Assembly (NCBI RefSeq): GCF_902830275.1 | Contig: NZ_CADESW010000003.1 | Location: forward strand, 248,001 to 312,000 | Direction of reading: 5' to 3' | DNA length: 64,000 nt | Origin: Burkholderia stagnalis | GTDB taxonomy: Bacteria > Pseudomonadota > Gammaproteobacteria > Burkholderiales > Burkholderiaceae | Part shown: positions 55,267-64,000 of the stretch, in pieces | How the letters are laid out: each line of letters opens with the position of its first letter | Position numbering within the stretch: the stretch's first letter is position 1 | Position numbers and translations under genes: made by a program | The notes under the pieces: model-generated | Told to the model about the DNA's origin: nothing | Databases searched by the model: none | Seen by the model: only the letters and a program-made list of their open reading frames with translations

Positions 55267-56826
55267 ATGGCAGACACCGACTACGCAGCGCCCAGCGAGC
55301 CCGGCCGCACGAGCCGGATTGCCGCGCACCTGCGCCGGTTGCTGATTCCGCACCTGATCTTCTACTCAGGGCTGCTGATCGCGTTGCTCCTGCTGCTGCT
55401 GTGCGGCATCGTGCTCTACCAGGCCCGCGTCGACGCGCGCGACCGTGCGCGCACCACGCTGCAGAACCTGGCACTGATGGCCTCCTGGGACATCGAACGC
55501 AACATCGAGATCTATTCGCTGTCGCTGCAGGCGGTGGTCGACGGGCAGAACCAGGCCGACATCGTCCGCCTGCCGATGCCGCTGCGCCGCCAGATGCTGT
55601 TCGACCGCGCGACCGCGGCCCGCTATCTCGGCGGCATCTATGCGATGGACGCGCAGGGCAACATCGTGGTGGACGGCGCGAGCGACGTGCCGCGCCCCGA
55701 CAATTTCGGCAACGAGCCCTACTTCACCGTGCATCGCGACCACCCGAACGTCGGCCTGTACATCAGCGACCCGTATCGGTCGCGGCTGCGCAACGGCTCG
55801 CCGAGCATCGCGCTCAGCCGCCGCATCTCGCGGCCCGACGGCTCGTTCGGCGGCATCGCGGTGATGTCGATCCGGCTCGAGTATTTCCAGGACCTGTTCT
55901 CGCGCCTCGCGCTCGGCGAGCGCGGCTCGATGTCGCTGATCGGCACGAACGGCCTGATGCTGATGCGCAAGCCGTTCGATCCGAAGATCATCGGCCGCGA
56001 CATCAGCAAGGCCAGCACGTTCAAGCATTTCATGACCGCGCGCGAAGGCAGCTTCGCCGACACCGCGTCGATCGACGGCGTGCGCCGCCTGTACGTGTTC
56101 CGGCACCTGAACAACCTGCCGCTCATCATCATGGTCGCCGAGGCCGAATCGGACATCTACGCCGCGTGGTACGACCGTGCGATTCCGGTCGGCTCCGCGA
56201 TGGCGCTGCTCGCGCTCGGCTTCGTCGGCCTGTCGCTGCTGCTCGACGTGCAGCTGCGCAAGCGCCATCGCGCGGAAACCGAGCTGCAGGCGCTCGCGCG
56301 CACCGACGGCCTCACCGGCCTCGACAACCGCCGCATGCTCGACGTCACGCTCGCGCGCGAATGGCGCCGCGCCGCGCGCTCACAGCATGCGCTGTCGCTG
56401 CTGTTCGTCGACATCGACCATTTCAAGCGCTACAACGACACGCAGGGCCACCAGGCGGGCGATGACGCGCTCGCCGCGGTCGGGCGCTGCCTCGCCGGCT
56501 GCCTGCGCCGCCCGGGCGACTACGCGGCGCGCTACGGCGGCGAGGAATTCGTCGTGATCCTGCCGGACGTCGATTCGAGCGGCGCGGCGGCGATCGCCGA
56601 GACGATCCGCGCGAGCATCCACGACCTCGGCATCCGGCACGACGCGAGCGAATTCGGCCGCCTGACCGCGAGCATCGGCGTGACCACCTGCTTCCCGCAA
56701 TGGGACGCCGGCGTCCAGGCCGCGCTGAAGCTCGCCGACGACGCGCTGTACCGGGCGAAGGAAAGCGGGCGCAACCAGGTGGTCGTGCAGGAAACGGTGG
56801 TGCGCTTCGAGCGGCAGCGGGCGTAG
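55267..56826 (+). CDS. Cache-GGDEF diguanylate cyclase
   Basis: A 519-residue membrane sensor. One N-terminal transmembrane helix (LLIALLLLLLCGIVLY) precedes a periplasmic double-Cache domain (about residues 50-290, including IVVDGASDVPRPDNFGNEPYF), then a second helix near 300-320. The cytoplasmic GGDEF domain has active-site RYGGEEF and an upstream RPGD that fits the RxxD inhibitory site, so it should make c-di-GMP with feedback. No EAL domain. ATG 55267 is chosen because it begins just before the first helix. Confidence 0.9.
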   Translation: MADTDYAAPSEPGRTSRIAAHLRRLLIPHLIFYSGLLIALLLLLLCGIVLYQARVDARDRARTTLQNLALMASWDIERNIEIYSLSLQAVVDGQNQADIVRLPMPLRRQMLFDRATAARYLGGIYAMDAQGNIVVDGASDVPRPDNFGNEPYFTVHRDHPNVGLYISDPYRSRLRNGSPSIALSRRISRPDGSFGGIAVMSIRLEYFQDLFSRLALGERGSMSLIGTNGLMLMRKPFDPKIIGRDISKASTFKHFMTAREGSFADTASIDGVRRLYVFRHLNNLPLIIMVAEAESDIYAAWYDRAIPVGSAMALLALGFVGLSLLLDVQLRKRHRAETELQALARTDGLTGLDNRRMLDVTLAREWRRAARSQHALSLLFVDIDHFKRYNDTQGHQAGDDALAAVGRCLAGCLRRPGDYAARYGGEEFVVILPDVDSSGAAAIAETIRASIHDLGIRHDASEFGRLTASIGVTTCFPQWDAGVQAALKLADDALYRAKESGRNQVVVQETVVRFERQRA

Positions 56827-56904
56827 CCGGCGCGCGCGCGCAAAATCGCCGACAATACCGGCTCGCCGCCCCGGCGCGGGCCCGCGCGGCCGGCCCACAC
56901 CATC

Positions 56905-58287
56905 ATGAGACTCAAGGCAAAGATCTTCCTCCTGGCCATCGTGCCGTTCCTCGTCGCGATCGCCGGCATCGGCTTCGGGGTGCGTCAGCAGGCGACGTCG
57001 CTCGCGCGCACGCAGCACGCGACGATCCAGACCGCCTACCTGTCGAGCAAGGAAGTCGAACTCAAGCATTACGTCGACCTCGCGACGAGCGCGATCATGC
57101 CGCTCTACGACGCGAGCGGGCGCAATGCGCGCGACGACGCGCTGCTGCGCACGCAGGCGCTCGCGATGCTGCAGAAAATGGACTTCGGCCGCGACGGCTA
57201 TTTCTTCGTCTACGACCTGCACGGCAATTCGCTGATGCATCCGCGCGAGCCCGAGCGGGTCGGCCACAACTTCTGGTCGATGCGCGACGCGCAAGGCGGC
57301 ATGACGATCCAGCAGCTGATCAACGCCGCGTCGCACGGCGGCGGCTACGTGCGCTACACCTGGCAGCGTCCGTCGACCGGGCTGCCCGCGCCGAAGCTCG
57401 GCTACGTCGTCGCGCTCGAGCGCTGGGGCTGGATGGTCGGCACCGGCATCTATCTCGACGACGTCGACAACGCGCTGCAGCGGATCGACGCGCGCGCGTC
57501 CGCGAACATCGAGCGCACGATGAGCTGGCTCACCGCGATCGCGCTGGCGGGCGCGGCGGCGATCGCCGTCTGCGCGCTGGTGCTGAACGTGAGCGAGTCG
57601 CGCAGCGCGGACGCGAAGCTCAAGCAGCTCGCGCAGCGCGTCGTCGAATCGCAGGAACAGGAGCGCGCGCGGCTGTCGCGCGAGCTGCACGACGGCATCA
57701 GCCAGATGATGGTGTCGGCGAAGCTGATGCTCGAATCGGCGCTCGCGCGCTTCGAGCGCGGCGCGGCGCGCATGCCCGAGGCCGAGCAGGCGCTCGCGTC
57801 CGGCGTCGTGCGGCTCGGCGACACGCTGCGCGAAGTGCGGCGCATCTCGCACGCGCTGCGCCCGGCGATGCTCGACGATCTCGGCCTCGCGGCCGCGCTC
57901 GAGCAGCTGATCCGCGAGCACGGCGCGGAAAGCGGCATCGACATCGGCTACACGCAGGTCGCGCACAGCGGCGCGCGGCCGCTGCCCGCGGCCGTCAACA
58001 CCGCGCTGTTCCGGATCGCGCAGGAAGCGCTCAGCAACATCGTGCATCATGCGCATGCGTCGCGCGCGGCCGTCACGCTCGACGTCGGCGCGCAATCCGT
58101 CACGCTGACCATCGCCGACAACGGCTGCGGCTTCGACGCCGAACGCTCGCAGGCCGACGCGCGCCGCGGCATCGGCCTGCGCAACATGCGCGAGCGCCTC
58201 GACGCGCTCGGCGGCATGCTGACGATCTCGTCGCAGGTCGGCCACACGATCGTGGCCGCGCGCGTGCCGCTGCGCAGCGCCGCCTGA
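56905..58287 (+). CDS. Cache-domain NarL-type sensor histidine kinase
   Basis: A 460-residue membrane histidine kinase. Transmembrane helix near 7-25, a periplasmic single-Cache domain (DGYFFVYDLHGNSLMHP, WGWMVGTGIYLDDVD), a second helix near 205-225, then a HisKA_3 dimerisation region with the phosphoacceptor His in LSRELHDGISQMMVSA (about 264) and an HATPase domain with ADNGCGFD and GIGLRNMRERL. Pairs with the response regulator 31 bp downstream. The Cache fold suggests a small carboxylate ligand, by family analogy. Confidence 0.92.
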   Translation: MRLKAKIFLLAIVPFLVAIAGIGFGVRQQATSLARTQHATIQTAYLSSKEVELKHYVDLATSAIMPLYDASGRNARDDALLRTQALAMLQKMDFGRDGYFFVYDLHGNSLMHPREPERVGHNFWSMRDAQGGMTIQQLINAASHGGGYVRYTWQRPSTGLPAPKLGYVVALERWGWMVGTGIYLDDVDNALQRIDARASANIERTMSWLTAIALAGAAAIAVCALVLNVSESRSADAKLKQLAQRVVESQEQERARLSRELHDGISQMMVSAKLMLESALARFERGAARMPEAEQALASGVVRLGDTLREVRRISHALRPAMLDDLGLAAALEQLIREHGAESGIDIGYTQVAHSGARPLPAAVNTALFRIAQEALSNIVHHAHASRAAVTLDVGAQSVTLTIADNGCGFDAERSQADARRGIGLRNMRERLDALGGMLTISSQVGHTIVAARVPLRSAA

Positions 58288-58318
58288 CCGCGCGCCCCAT
58301 CACCGGAGACCTTTCGCC

Positions 58319-58963
58319 TTGACTGCCCCCGACACCGCCCGGCCCGCCGCCCGACTGCTGCTCGTCGACGATCATCCGCTCGTGCGCGACGGCTTGCGGA
58401 TGCGGCTCGAAGCGGCCGAACTGTCCGTGGTCGGCGAGGCCGGCAACGCCGACGAGGCGCTCGCGCTCGCCGCGTCGCTCGAACCCGATCTCGCGCTGAT
58501 GGACGTCGGCATGACCGGGATGAACGGCATCGCGCTCGCCGGCGTGTTCCACGAGCGCTTTCCGGGCATCCGCGTGCTGATGCTGTCGATGCACGACAAC
58601 GTCGAATACGTGACCCAGGCCGTGCGCGCGGGCGCGAGCGGCTATCTGCTGAAGGACTCGCCGGCCAGCGAGATCGTCCGTGCGATTGGCGCGGTGCTGG
58701 CCGGCCAGACGTTCTTCAGCGAAGGCCTCGCCGCCCGGATGATCCACGCCAGCGCGACCGCGTTGCCGCTCGATCGGCTGACACCGCGCGAACGCGACAT
58801 CCTCGATGCGCTGGCCGAGGGGCTGTCGAGCAAGCAGATCGCGCAGCAGACGGGGCTGTCGGTGCGCACCGTCGAGACCCACCGGCTCAACCTGAAGCGC
58901 AAGCTCGACATCGAAGGGCAGGCCGAGCTGATCAAGTTCGCGGTCGAGCATCGGCGGCACTGA
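58319..58963 (+). CDS. NarL/FixJ-family response regulator (TTG start)
   Basis: A 214-residue response regulator. The receiver domain has the acidic pair in LLLVDDHP, the phosphoacceptor Asp in LALMDVGMTGMNG (about 61) and the Lys in GYLLKDSP; the C-terminal LuxR-type helix-turn-helix is LTPRERDILDALAEGLSSKQIAQQTGLSVRTVETH. The start appears to be TTG 58319, with GGAG about 9 bases upstream. Cognate partner of the preceding kinase; targets unknown. Confidence 0.9.
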   Translation: MTAPDTARPAARLLLVDDHPLVRDGLRMRLEAAELSVVGEAGNADEALALAASLEPDLALMDVGMTGMNGIALAGVFHERFPGIRVLMLSMHDNVEYVTQAVRAGASGYLLKDSPASEIVRAIGAVLAGQTFFSEGLAARMIHASATALPLDRLTPRERDILDALAEGLSSKQIAQQTGLSVRTVETHRLNLKRKLDIEGQAELIKFAVEHRRH

Positions 58964-58982
58964 CGGCGGCGCACCAACGAAA

Positions 58983-59002
58983 AAGGGCGCCGAGGCGCCC
59001 TT
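58983..59002. terminator. Bidirectional terminator between convergent genes
   Basis: AAGGGCGC / GCGCCCTT stem with a 4-base loop between the response regulator and mlaC/hpnM genes, with A-rich DNA on its left giving T-richness on the minus strand. Confidence 0.75.
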
Positions 59003-59027
59003 CGTGCATCGCGAACCGCCGTTGCGG

Positions 59028-59624
59028 TCAGTTCGTGCGTGCGTTGTGCTTCTGCAGATAGGCGATCAGCCCGTCGATCCCGCCCGATGCGAGCTGGGTC
59101 TTGAACTGCCCCTGGTAAACCTGGATCAGCCACGCGCCCGACATGTCGATGTCGTAGATCTTCCAGTCGTTGCCGACCTTGCCGAGCCGGTAGCCGACCG
59201 ACTGGCTGTCGCCCGGCGTCGTCACCGTCGACTGCACGAGCGCGTCGGCGCCCGACGCGCCGCCCGCCTTGAACGAGAACTTCGCGTCCTGGCTGCCGAG
59301 CTGCGCGAGCGACGCGGCATACGTGCGCGTCATCAGCAGCTTGAACTGCTTGTACAGCTCCTGCTGCTGTTGCGGGCTCGCCTGCTTCCACGCGTCGCCG
59401 ACCGCGATGCGGGTCGTGCGCTCGAAGTTCGTCGCCGGCAGGAAGCGCGCCTCGACGACCTGCGTGACCTTCGCCATGTCGCCGCCGCGCGCGGCCGGGT
59501 CGGCCTTCATCGCGTTGACGGTGCCCTCGACCGCATTGCGGACGATGTCGACCGGCGCGCTCTGCGCGAAAGCGGAAATCGACACGGTGGCTGCGGCGAG
59601 AAAAGCAAACAGATGACGTTTCAT
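59028..59624 (-). CDS. hpnM: MlaC/HpnM-family periplasmic lipid-binding protein
   Basis: A 198-residue periplasmic protein with signal peptide ([16 protein letters not shown]). The mature part follows the MlaC/Ttg2D phospholipid-binding (ABC_tolC-like) family: [33 protein letters not shown], and [30 protein letters not shown]. Divergent from hpnN-vacJ; in hopanoid clusters this family is called HpnM. It likely ferries lipids between membranes with the RND and MlaA-type partners next door. Confidence 0.9.
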   Translation of the reverse strand: MKRHLFAFLAAATVSISAFAQSAPVDIVRNAVEGTVNAMKADPAARGGDMAKVTQVVEARFLPATNFERTTRIAVGDAWKQASPQQQQELYKQFKLLMTRTYAASLAQLGSQDAKFSFKAGGASGADALVQSTVTTPGDSQSVGYRLGKVGNDWKIYDIDMSGAWLIQVYQGQFKTQLASGGIDGLIAYLQKHNARTN

Positions 59625-59683
59625 ACGGATATCGCACTCGGTAAGGAAAGACGGACGGCGCGGCGCGCCGCCCGGTCGACGCA

Positions 59684-59854
59684 AGTATAGCGGGCCTCGT
59701 GCCCGCCTGCCGCCCGGTGACCGACTGTTACCTTTGACGCCGATTGTCACAGGCCCGCCCGGCGCGGGCCGCCGATTCCGCCGCTGCGGGCAAATCTCCT
59801 TTCGGCCCCAAAACGCCCGGCGTCACGACCGACGCCGCGCCGCGCCGGTATACT
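59684..59854. promoter_or_regulatory. Divergent promoters of hpnM and hpnN
   Basis: Both outward directions carry a TATACT -10 candidate: minus strand at 59684-59689 (60 bp before hpnM) and plus strand at 59849-59854 (38 bp before hpnN). The -35 boxes are not clear. Nothing else is recognised in the 268-bp gap. Confidence 0.4.
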
Positions 59855-59892
59855 TGGCTACTTTGCCTTTTCGAGCCCCACCCCACCGCCTC

Positions 59893-62526
59893 ATGGTGAC
59901 TTCTCTCATCGTCCGACTCGTCGCTTTGTCGGTGCGACGCCCGGTCTGGGTCGTCGTGCTGTCGCTCGTCATCGCCGCCGTCAGCGGCGTCTACGTGGCG
60001 CACCACTTCAAGATCAACACTGACATCAGCAAGCTCGTCGACGCCGATCCCAAATGGGCCGCGCTCGGCAAGGCCGTCGACCACGCATTCCCGCAACGCA
60101 ACGGCACGATCCTCGCGGTCGTCGAGGCGCCCGCGCCCGAATTCGCGACCGCCGCCGCGCATGCGCTGACGGCGGCGCTGCAGAAGCAGGCCGAGGCCGG
60201 CCGCATCGGCCAGGTCGCCGAGCCGGGCGGCGGCCCGTTCTTCGAGCACAACGGGCTGCTGTTCCTGTCGCCGCAGGACGTGGCGAGCACCGCGTCGCAG
60301 CTCGCGAGCGCGCGGCCGCTCGTCAACGAGCTGGCGAAGAACCCGAGCCTGACCGGGCTCGCCACCACGCTGTCGACGACGCTCGGCCAGCCGCTGCTGA
60401 CGGGCCAGGTGAAGCTGCCGGCGATGGCCAAGCTGCTGTCGCGCAGCGCCGCGACGATCGACGACGTGCTGGCCGGCAAGCCCGCCGCGTTCTCGTGGCG
60501 CGCGCTCGTCGACAACGACGCCGCGCGTCAGCCCGCGCGCGCGTTCGTCACGGTGCAGCCGGTGGTCGACTACGGCGCGCTGAAGGCCGGCGCGGAAGCG
60601 AGCCAGACGATCCGCGACACCGCGCGCGCGCTCGATCTCGACAAGCGTTACGGCGCCGTCGTGCGGCTGACCGGCGAACAGCCGCTCGCCGACGACGAAT
60701 TCGCGTCGGTGCAGGACGGCGCGGCGCTCAACGGCGCCCTCACGCTGCTCGCCGTGCTCGTCATCCTGTGGCTCGCGCTGCGCTCGAAGCGAATGATCGG
60801 CTCGGTGATCGTCACGCTGTTCGTCGGCCTCGCCGTCACCGCCGCGCTCGGCCTGATGATGGTCGGCTCGCTGAACATGATCTCGGTCGCGTTCATGGTG
60901 CTGTTCGTCGGCCTCGGCGTCGATTTCTCGATCCAGTACGGCGTGAAGTATCGCGAGGAGCGCTTCCGCGACCCGCGCATCGACCACGCGCTGATCGGCG
61001 CCGCGCACTCGATGGGCATGCCGCTCGCGCTCGCGACCACGGCGGTCGCGGCGAGTTTCTTCTCGTTCATCCCCACCGCGTATCGCGGCGTGTCCGAGCT
61101 CGGCCTGATCGCGGGCGTCGGCATGTTCGTCGCGCTGCTGACCACCGTCACGACGCTGCCCGCGCTGCTGCGCCTGTTCGCGCCGCCGGGCGAATCGCAG
61201 GCGCCGGGCTTTCCGCTCCTCGCGCCGGTCGACGATTTCCTCGACCGGCACCGCAAGCCGATCCTGATCGGCACGCTCGCGGTCGTGATCGGCGCGCTGC
61301 CGCTGCTCAAGTTCCTGCATTTCGACTTCAACCCGCTGCACCTGAAGGATCCGCACAGCGAATCGATGGCGACGCTGCTCGCGCTGAAGGATTCGCCGGA
61401 GGCGTCGGTCAACGACGTCACGCTGCTCGCGCCGTCGCTCGCGCAGGCCGACGCCGCCGCGAAGCGCCTCGACGCGCTGCCCGAAGTCGGCCGCACGGTG
61501 ACGCTGTCGACCTTCATCCCGGCCGATCAGCCTGCCAAGCGTGCGTCGATCGCCGCCGCCGCGAGCGAGCTGATGCCCGCGCTGACCCAGCCGGCCGCGC
61601 CGGATGCGACCGACGCGCAGCGCGTCGCCGCGCTCAAGCGCGTGTCGGCCCTGCTGGGCTATGCGGCCGAGGATCACCCGGGCCCGGGCGCGGCCGCCGC
61701 GCAGCACCTGTCGGCGTCGCTCGCGAAGCTCGCGGCCGCCGATGCCGCGGCGCGCGAGCGCGCCGAGCGCGCGTTCGGCGGCACGCTGCGCGTCGCGCTC
61801 GGCCAGCTCGCGGCGCTGCTCCAGCCGCAGGAGATCACGCGCGACACGCTGCCGCCGCCGCTCGTGCGCGACTGGGTCGCGCCGGACGGCCATGCGCTCG
61901 TGCAGATCTCGCCGAAGGTGCCGAAGGGCGTCGATCCGGGCGACGACACGATGCTGCGCCGCTTCGTGACGGCCGTGAAGACCGCCGAGCCGAACGCGAC
62001 CGGCGGGCCGATCTCGATCCTGCATTCGGCCGATACGATCATCAACGCGTTCCTGCATGCGGCGCTGTGGTCGATCGTGTCGATCACGATCCTGCTGTGG
62101 GTCACGCTGCGGCGCTTCGGCGACGTGCTGCGCACGCTGGTGCCGCTGCTCGTCTCCGGCGTCGTGACGCTCGAGCTGTGCGTCGTGCTCGGCATGCCGC
62201 TCAACTTCGCGAACATCATCGCGCTGCCGCTGATGCTCGGCGTCGGCGTCGCGTTCAAGGTGTACTTCGTGATGGCATGGCGCGCCGGGCAAACCGGCCT
62301 GCTGCACTCGAGCCTCACGCACGCGGTGCTGTTCAGCGCCGCGACGACGGCCACCGCATTCGGCAGCCTGTGGCTGTCGCATCACCCGGGCACGTCGAGC
62401 ATGGGCAAGCTGCTCGCGCTCGCGCTGACGTGCACGCTGATCGGCGCCGTGGTGTTCCAGCCGGTACTCATGGGCAAACCGCGCGCCAAGCGCGCGACGA
62501 ACCAATCGCAAGGAATCAATGAATAA
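59893..62526 (+). CDS. hpnN: Hopanoid-associated RND transporter HpnN
   Basis: An 877-residue RND protein of the HpnN/MmpL-like branch with 12 predicted helices: TM1 ([22 protein letters not shown]), a large periplasmic loop, TM2-6 (with [22 protein letters not shown], about 335-355), a second loop and TM8-12 ([17 protein letters not shown]). HpnN moves hopanoids to the outer membrane in methylobacteria and Rhodopseudomonas. ATG 59893 begins at the family start. Its end overlaps vacJ by 8 bp. Confidence 0.92.
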   Translation: MVTSLIVRLVALSVRRPVWVVVLSLVIAAVSGVYVAHHFKINTDISKLVDADPKWAALGKAVDHAFPQRNGTILAVVEAPAPEFATAAAHALTAALQKQAEAGRIGQVAEPGGGPFFEHNGLLFLSPQDVASTASQLASARPLVNELAKNPSLTGLATTLSTTLGQPLLTGQVKLPAMAKLLSRSAATIDDVLAGKPAAFSWRALVDNDAARQPARAFVTVQPVVDYGALKAGAEASQTIRDTARALDLDKRYGAVVRLTGEQPLADDEFASVQDGAALNGALTLLAVLVILWLALRSKRMIGSVIVTLFVGLAVTAALGLMMVGSLNMISVAFMVLFVGLGVDFSIQYGVKYREERFRDPRIDHALIGAAHSMGMPLALATTAVAASFFSFIPTAYRGVSELGLIAGVGMFVALLTTVTTLPALLRLFAPPGESQAPGFPLLAPVDDFLDRHRKPILIGTLAVVIGALPLLKFLHFDFNPLHLKDPHSESMATLLALKDSPEASVNDVTLLAPSLAQADAAAKRLDALPEVGRTVTLSTFIPADQPAKRASIAAAASELMPALTQPAAPDATDAQRVAALKRVSALLGYAAEDHPGPGAAAAQHLSASLAKLAAADAAARERAERAFGGTLRVALGQLAALLQPQEITRDTLPPPLVRDWVAPDGHALVQISPKVPKGVDPGDDTMLRRFVTAVKTAEPNATGGPISILHSADTIINAFLHAALWSIVSITILLWVTLRRFGDVLRTLVPLLVSGVVTLELCVVLGMPLNFANIIALPLMLGVGVAFKVYFVMAWRAGQTGLLHSSLTHAVLFSAATTATAFGSLWLSHHPGTSSMGKLLALALTCTLIGAVVFQPVLMGKPRAKRATNQSQGINE

Positions 62527-63442
62527 GGTGCGAATCATGGCGGCGACCGTCGCCGCCGGCGCAATGCTGAGCGGCTGCGCAACCGGCCCCAACCGCAATC
62601 CGTCCGACCCGCTCGAGCCGATGAACCGCGCGGTGTACAAGTTCAACGACACCGTCGACCAGAACATCGCGGTGCCGATCGCGAAGGGTTACCAGAAGAT
62701 CACGCCGACGCCGGTGCGCACGGCCGTCAGCAACTTCTTCTCGAACCTCGGCGACCTCGGCAACTTCGCGAACAACCTGCTGCAGCTGCGCATCACCGAT
62801 GCGACGCAGGACCTGATGCGGGTCGCGATGAACTCGCTGTTCGGCGTGGCCGGCCTGATCGACATCGCGACGCCCGCCGGGCTGCCGAAGCATCACCAGG
62901 ATTTCGGCCTGACGATGGCGCGCTGGGGCATGCCGTCGGGCCCGTATCTCGTGCTGCCGGTGTTCGGGCCGAGCACGTTCCGCGACGGCGTCGGCCGCGC
63001 GGTCGACGTGCGCTTCAACCTGCTCAACTACATCGAGCCGGCCGCGCGCAACCCGATGTACGTGATGCAGTTCGTCAGCGCGCGTTCGGACCTGCTCGGC
63101 GCGACCGACCTGCTGAAGCAGGCGGCGCTCGACCCGTACTCGTTCGTGCGGGATGCCTACCTGCAGCAGCGCAAGTCGCTGACCTACAAGAGCGAAGCCG
63201 CGCCGAGCGCGCTGCCGAACTACGGCGATCCGGGCGAGTCGGGAGATTCGGGCGGTAGTGCCGCGCCGGGGCTGCCGAATTACGAGGATCCGGGCCAGTC
63301 GGGCGGGGCGCCCGCCAATGCGCCGGCGGCGCCGGGGCTGCCGCGGTATGACGATCCGGATGCGGACAACGCGATGCCGGCGAGCGCGCCGGCGGCGGCA
63401 CCCGCGCCTGCGGCGCCGGCCAGCAGCCCCGCCGCGAAATAA
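62519..63442 (+). CDS. mlaA: VacJ/MlaA-family outer-membrane lipoprotein
   Basis: A 307-residue MlaA/VacJ lipoprotein. Lipobox LSGC (Cys about 20), then [38 protein letters not shown] and the family core up to [17 protein letters not shown]. The tail from about residue 230 is a Pro/Gly/Ala-rich extension with two or three LPNY(G/E)DPG-like repeats. It overlaps hpnN by 8 bp (translational coupling). MlaA removes misplaced lipid from the outer membrane; here it is wired to an RND pump and an MlaC homologue. Confidence 0.93.
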   Translation: MNKVRIMAATVAAGAMLSGCATGPNRNPSDPLEPMNRAVYKFNDTVDQNIAVPIAKGYQKITPTPVRTAVSNFFSNLGDLGNFANNLLQLRITDATQDLMRVAMNSLFGVAGLIDIATPAGLPKHHQDFGLTMARWGMPSGPYLVLPVFGPSTFRDGVGRAVDVRFNLLNYIEPAARNPMYVMQFVSARSDLLGATDLLKQAALDPYSFVRDAYLQQRKSLTYKSEAAPSALPNYGDPGESGDSGGSAAPGLPNYEDPGQSGGAPANAPAAPGLPRYDDPDADNAMPASAPAAAPAPAAPASSPAAK

Positions 63443-63468
63443 CATCACGCGGACCGGAAGGCGATCAG

Positions 63469-63498
63469 GAGCGCTGCGCAATGCAGCGCTCTTTTTTT
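63469..63498 (+). terminator. Intrinsic terminator of hpnN-vacJ
   Basis: GAGCGCTGC-GCAAT-GCAGCGCTC stem then seven T (63492-63498), 27 bp after the vacJ stop. Confidence 0.93.
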
Positions 63499-63607
63499 GT
63501 CCGCGCGTCGACCGTGCCGTCACGCCGACGGACACGGTTTCGCTCGTAGAGGATCAGGTACGCGACCGTGACGAACGACGGTCGCAGGAAACAACGGGAC
63601 AGGGCAG

Positions 63608-63631
63608 AAAAAAGAGCGCTCGCAGGCGCTC
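63608..63631 (-). terminator. Intrinsic terminator of the hpnG-like gene
   Basis: On the minus strand a GAGCGC/GCGCTC stem (63626-63631 with 63614-63619) is followed by TTTTTT (63608-63613). It overlaps the stop codon of the phosphorylase gene. Confidence 0.75.
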
Positions 63632-64000
63632 AACCGATCCGCAGCGCCCCCGCGCGCCCGAACGCATGCCGCGCCTGGATCAGCGTCGTGCGCGCCGCGC
63701 GCGCATCGCCCGCGACCTGCAGCAGCGGGCCGAGCTGGGAAGGTTGCTTGAGGAGTTCGCGCAGGATCGGCAGGATCGCGGTGCTGCCGTCGTCGCGCAG
63801 CCCGGCCGTCGCCGCGCGCGGCAGCGTGCGCCACGCCGGATCGACGATCGCGCGGCACACCGCGAACGGCACGCCGCGCGCCGCCGCGAAGGCCGCCGCG
63901 ATGTGCGACTCCATGTCGACGGCCAGCGCGCCCTTCGTGCGATACAGCGACGCCTTGTCCGCTTCGCTGACGACCGGCGCGCCGACGGCCGCCATCGTGC
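63630..64000 (-). CDS. hpnG: Hopanoid-associated phosphorylase HpnG (partial)
   Basis: The C-terminal part of a nucleoside-phosphorylase-superfamily protein; the 5' end lies beyond the window. The conserved GALAVDMESHIAAAFAAARGVPF and CRAIVDPA match hopanoid-associated phosphorylases (HpnG), which release adenine from adenosylhopane to form ribosylhopane. An internal ATG at 63995 is not the likely start. Convergent with vacJ, it extends the hopanoid locus past the right edge. Confidence 0.82.
   Translation of the reverse strand, partial: TMAAVGAPVVSEADKASLYRTKGALAVDMESHIAAAFAAARGVPFAVCRAIVDPAWRTLPRAATAGLRDDGSTAILPILRELLKQPSQLGPLLQVAGDARAARTTLIQARHAFGRAGALRIG

Noticed and set aside
59728..62667. 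979-residue minus-strand open frame
   Set aside because: Antisense to hpnN; Arg/Ala-rich composition typical of a GC-driven shadow frame.

Overview
The window is a stretch of very GC-rich proteobacterial chromosome. Gene content, codon use and layout point to Burkholderia sensu stricto, most likely a Burkholderia cepacia complex replicon. The evidence is the glc operon, an oxidative L-arabinose cluster, ferulate genes, XRE-cupin and LysR regulators, and a hopanoid locus with hpnN, vacJ/mlaA and an hpnG-like phosphorylase. No rRNA, tRNA, CRISPR array or intact mobile element was seen. The only transposon trace is a frameshifted IS481-type transposase tail at 11679-11821. The species assignment is inference. 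|| Layout. 0-5 kb: two secreted or unknown proteins, a YceH-family protein, a simple-sequence repeat tract, a TIGR00027-type methyltransferase and an SDR. 4.8-7.9 kb: a class II aldolase / DHDPS-like / MOSC operon facing an XRE-cupin regulator, with a 17-bp palindrome inside the operon promoter. 8-12 kb: a HutC-like regulator, a PhyH dioxygenase, an orphan amino-acid-type solute-binding protein and a LysR regulator, then two gene remnants. 12-18 kb: a glycine-zipper lipoprotein, a ridA-dadA-permease operon with a divergent XRE-cupin regulator, a 12-bp tandem repeat array and a GNAT protein. 18-25 kb: a Tat-exported GH28 protein with an expandable proline-rich insert, a class III aminotransferase with a TTG start, a GntR remnant, a diaminopropionate ammonia-lyase / M20 peptidase pair and its Lrp-type regulator. 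|| 25.8-43.5 kb is the core of interest. It holds a tannase/feruloyl esterase lipoprotein, a porin, an aromatic-acid MFS transporter, and the feruloyl-CoA synthetase, vanillin dehydrogenase and hydroxycinnamoyl-CoA hydratase-lyase genes with a MarR regulator. A seven-gene oxidative L-arabinose cluster follows (lactonase, AraFGH-type ABC importer, sugar dehydrogenase, 2-keto-3-deoxy-arabonate dehydratase, arabonate dehydratase), with a divergent GbpR-like LysR regulator. Ferulate is ester-linked to L-arabinose in plant cell walls, so these neighbours plausibly cooperate: release the ester, turn ferulate into vanillate, and oxidise arabinose. The same near-perfect palindrome (ATCAGG-N3-CCTGAT) lies upstream of both the ech-vdh-fcs operon and the MFS gene, which defines a small regulon. 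|| 44.5-54.9 kb: an arsR-arsC-acr3-arsH operon, then glcC facing glcDEFG-glcB (glycolate to malate), with two identical 13-bp operator-like copies between them. 55-59 kb: a Cache-GGDEF diguanylate cyclase preceded by a perfect FNR/Anr-type box, and a Cache-histidine kinase / NarL-type regulator pair. 59-64 kb: mlaC/hpnM divergent from hpnN-vacJ, then the 3' part of an hpnG-like phosphorylase that leaves the window.
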